Assembly (NCBI GenBank): GCA_043392685.1 | Contig: JBHZGM010000016.1 | DNA length: 64,000 nucleotides | From: Metapseudomonas sp043392685 | Lineage (GTDB): Bacteria > Pseudomonadota > Gammaproteobacteria > Pseudomonadales > Pseudomonadaceae | Direction: 5' to 3' (one strand) | In this document: positions 63,270-64,000 of the stretch, one piece after another | Layout: each line of letters starts with the position of its first letter | How positions within the stretch are numbered: position 1 is the stretch's first letter | Program-made: the position numbers and the translations under genes | Notes under the pieces: generated by a model | Seen by the model: only the letters and a program-made list of their open reading frames with translations | Databases searched by the model: none | Told to the model about the DNA's origin: nothing

Positions 63270-63501
63270 GCTCGCTTTTTGTGGGATGTGGCGGGCGGCG
63301 TTCCGCTTGAGCGCAGCGATACCCATCAGCGCCGTTCGATGGGTTTCCGGCGTCCGTCGGAAATGCCTTTCTGGCGTCTACCTGTCTCCCTGCACGACGA
63401 AGCTCCTTTTCAAGCGTTCGTTTTGAAGTGATCCGATAGTGAGGGGCGAGGGCAAGCGGCAGTCTTCTGCGTTCGCAGTCAACGCAGGAAAGCCCGTCCT
63501 C
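63270..63501. other. Intergenic region with a degenerate repeat
   Basis: A 232-base gap. 63279-63345 (TTGTGGGATGTGGCGGGCGGCGTTCCGC...CCGTTCGATGGGTTTCCGG) resembles the TGCGTTGGG repeat family loosely. I see no gene, promoter or terminator that I can support. Confidence 0.45.
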
Positions 63502-63864
63502 ATGCTCACCGAACGCCGCCCCTTCTTCGACTACAGCCGCCACCAGCTCCAGGTCCGCAACCTCGACGCCGCGCTCGACGTGCTCGCCTTCACGGGCAAG
63601 GAAGCCCTCAGCCGGCCCTTCGCCTACCAGGTGGAATTCACCGCCACCCAGCGCGACCTGCCCGCCGACCGGCTGCTCGGCCAGGCCGCCCACTTCAGCC
63701 TGCACCCGCCGCCCATCCCGCTGCCCTTCGCCGGCCTGAGCCTGCCACCGGCCAAGCCCTTGCGCAGCCTGCACGGGGTAGTTACCCCGCTTGAAAGCCA
63801 GCGTGCTCAGCTCGACAACCTGGGCTTCGGCTCCCTCCACGCCCTTTTGCAAAACAAGGAGTGA
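63502..63864 (+). pseudogene. Truncated VgrG (type VI secretion spike) N-terminus
   Basis: A 120-residue frame. The first about 105 residues (FFDYSRHQLQVRNL...VLAFTGKEALSRPFAYQVEFTATQRDL...LLGQAAHFSLHPPP...LRSLHGVVT) match the start of VgrG gp27-like domains. A full VgrG has over 600 residues; here the frame ends after TPLESQRAQLDNLGFGSLHALLQNKE, so the rest of the spike is missing. AGGAAAG precedes ATG 63502. It is either a remnant left by deletion or a small standalone domain. Confidence 0.75.
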
Positions 63865-63869
63865 GTGCC

Positions 63870-64000
63870 ATGTCCATGGAGCGGAAACCCTACAACGGCA
63901 TTCGTGAAAAGGAACTCAACCAGATCAACACCGAAGAAGGCGACGCCTACGCTGCCTGCTCGGCCCCCGACTGGTTCATCAGCCAGTCGGCCTTCGCGCC
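63870..64000 (+). CDS. Unidentified protein, N-terminus only (runs off the window)
   Basis: A frame opening at ATG 63870 behind AAGGAG with ideal spacing, five bases after the VgrG-fragment stop, and remaining open to the window edge (about 43 residues: MSMERKPYNGIREKELNQIN...). I do not recognise it. Its place after vgrG is where type VI effectors or adaptors are usually encoded, so that is a reasonable guess but not shown. Confidence 0.65.
   Translation, partial: MSMERKPYNGIREKELNQINTEEGDAYAACSAPDWFISQSAFA

Overview
The window is 64 kb of high-GC DNA from a Pseudomonas-type gammaproteobacterium, most likely close to the P. aeruginosa / P. resinovorans / P. nitroreducens side of the genus. 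The order gltX - tRNA array - TetR - hydrolase - eda - thioesterase, then LysR - leuC - leuD - methyltransferase - leuB - asd - asd-like - fimV - truA - trpF - accD - folC - SPOR protein - cvpA - purF - metZ, is the core chromosome order I remember for P. aeruginosa. This assignment rests on gene content and memory, not on a database search. I see no insertion sequence, phage, CRISPR array or plasmid gene.

Layout. 1-1.8 kb: 3' end of gltX and three tandem tRNA-Ala(GGC)/tRNA-Glu(UUC) pairs behind one strong promoter. 1.8-7.4 kb: TetR/hydrolase pair, Entner-Doudoroff aldolase with a thioesterase, dusC, an SDR, and an ibpA heat-shock gene with a sigma-32 promoter and a ROSE-like RNA thermometer. 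7.6-10.5 kb: a large PAS-GGDEF-EAL protein. 10.6-29.3 kb: leucine, aspartate-family, tryptophan, fatty-acid, folate, purine and methionine genes, with fimV and truA embedded.

29.4-45.7 kb is accessory metabolism. A BCCT transporter, LysR regulator, PuuC-like aldehyde dehydrogenase, orphan polyamine-type binding protein, APC permease and SpuC-like aminotransferase look like one amine-catabolic module; a 35-bp sequence is repeated in front of the dehydrogenase and the aminotransferase. After an SDR, a PucR regulator sits next to a permease, two small cupins and a PuuB-like FAD oxidase, which look like a second amine or amino-acid oxidation module.

45.7-52.8 kb is mixed: InaA-like kinase, a tiny Ada-domain protein coupled to an Ada repair protein that has lost most of its zinc ligands, a methyltransferase, a small lipoprotein, a LysR/SDR divergent pair, and an aldo-keto reductase/MFS pair. 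52.9-59.8 kb is the acidic amino-acid uptake system: AauS/AauR two-component pair and AatJQMP ABC transporter, with a sigma-54 promoter and two palindromic activator sites. 60-63.3 kb holds a Baeyer-Villiger monooxygenase/SDR operon (the SDR carries a frameshift) divergent from a TetR regulator, with two palindromes between them. The window ends in a truncated VgrG and an unidentified gene. Many intergenic spaces hold short dispersed palindromic repeats.
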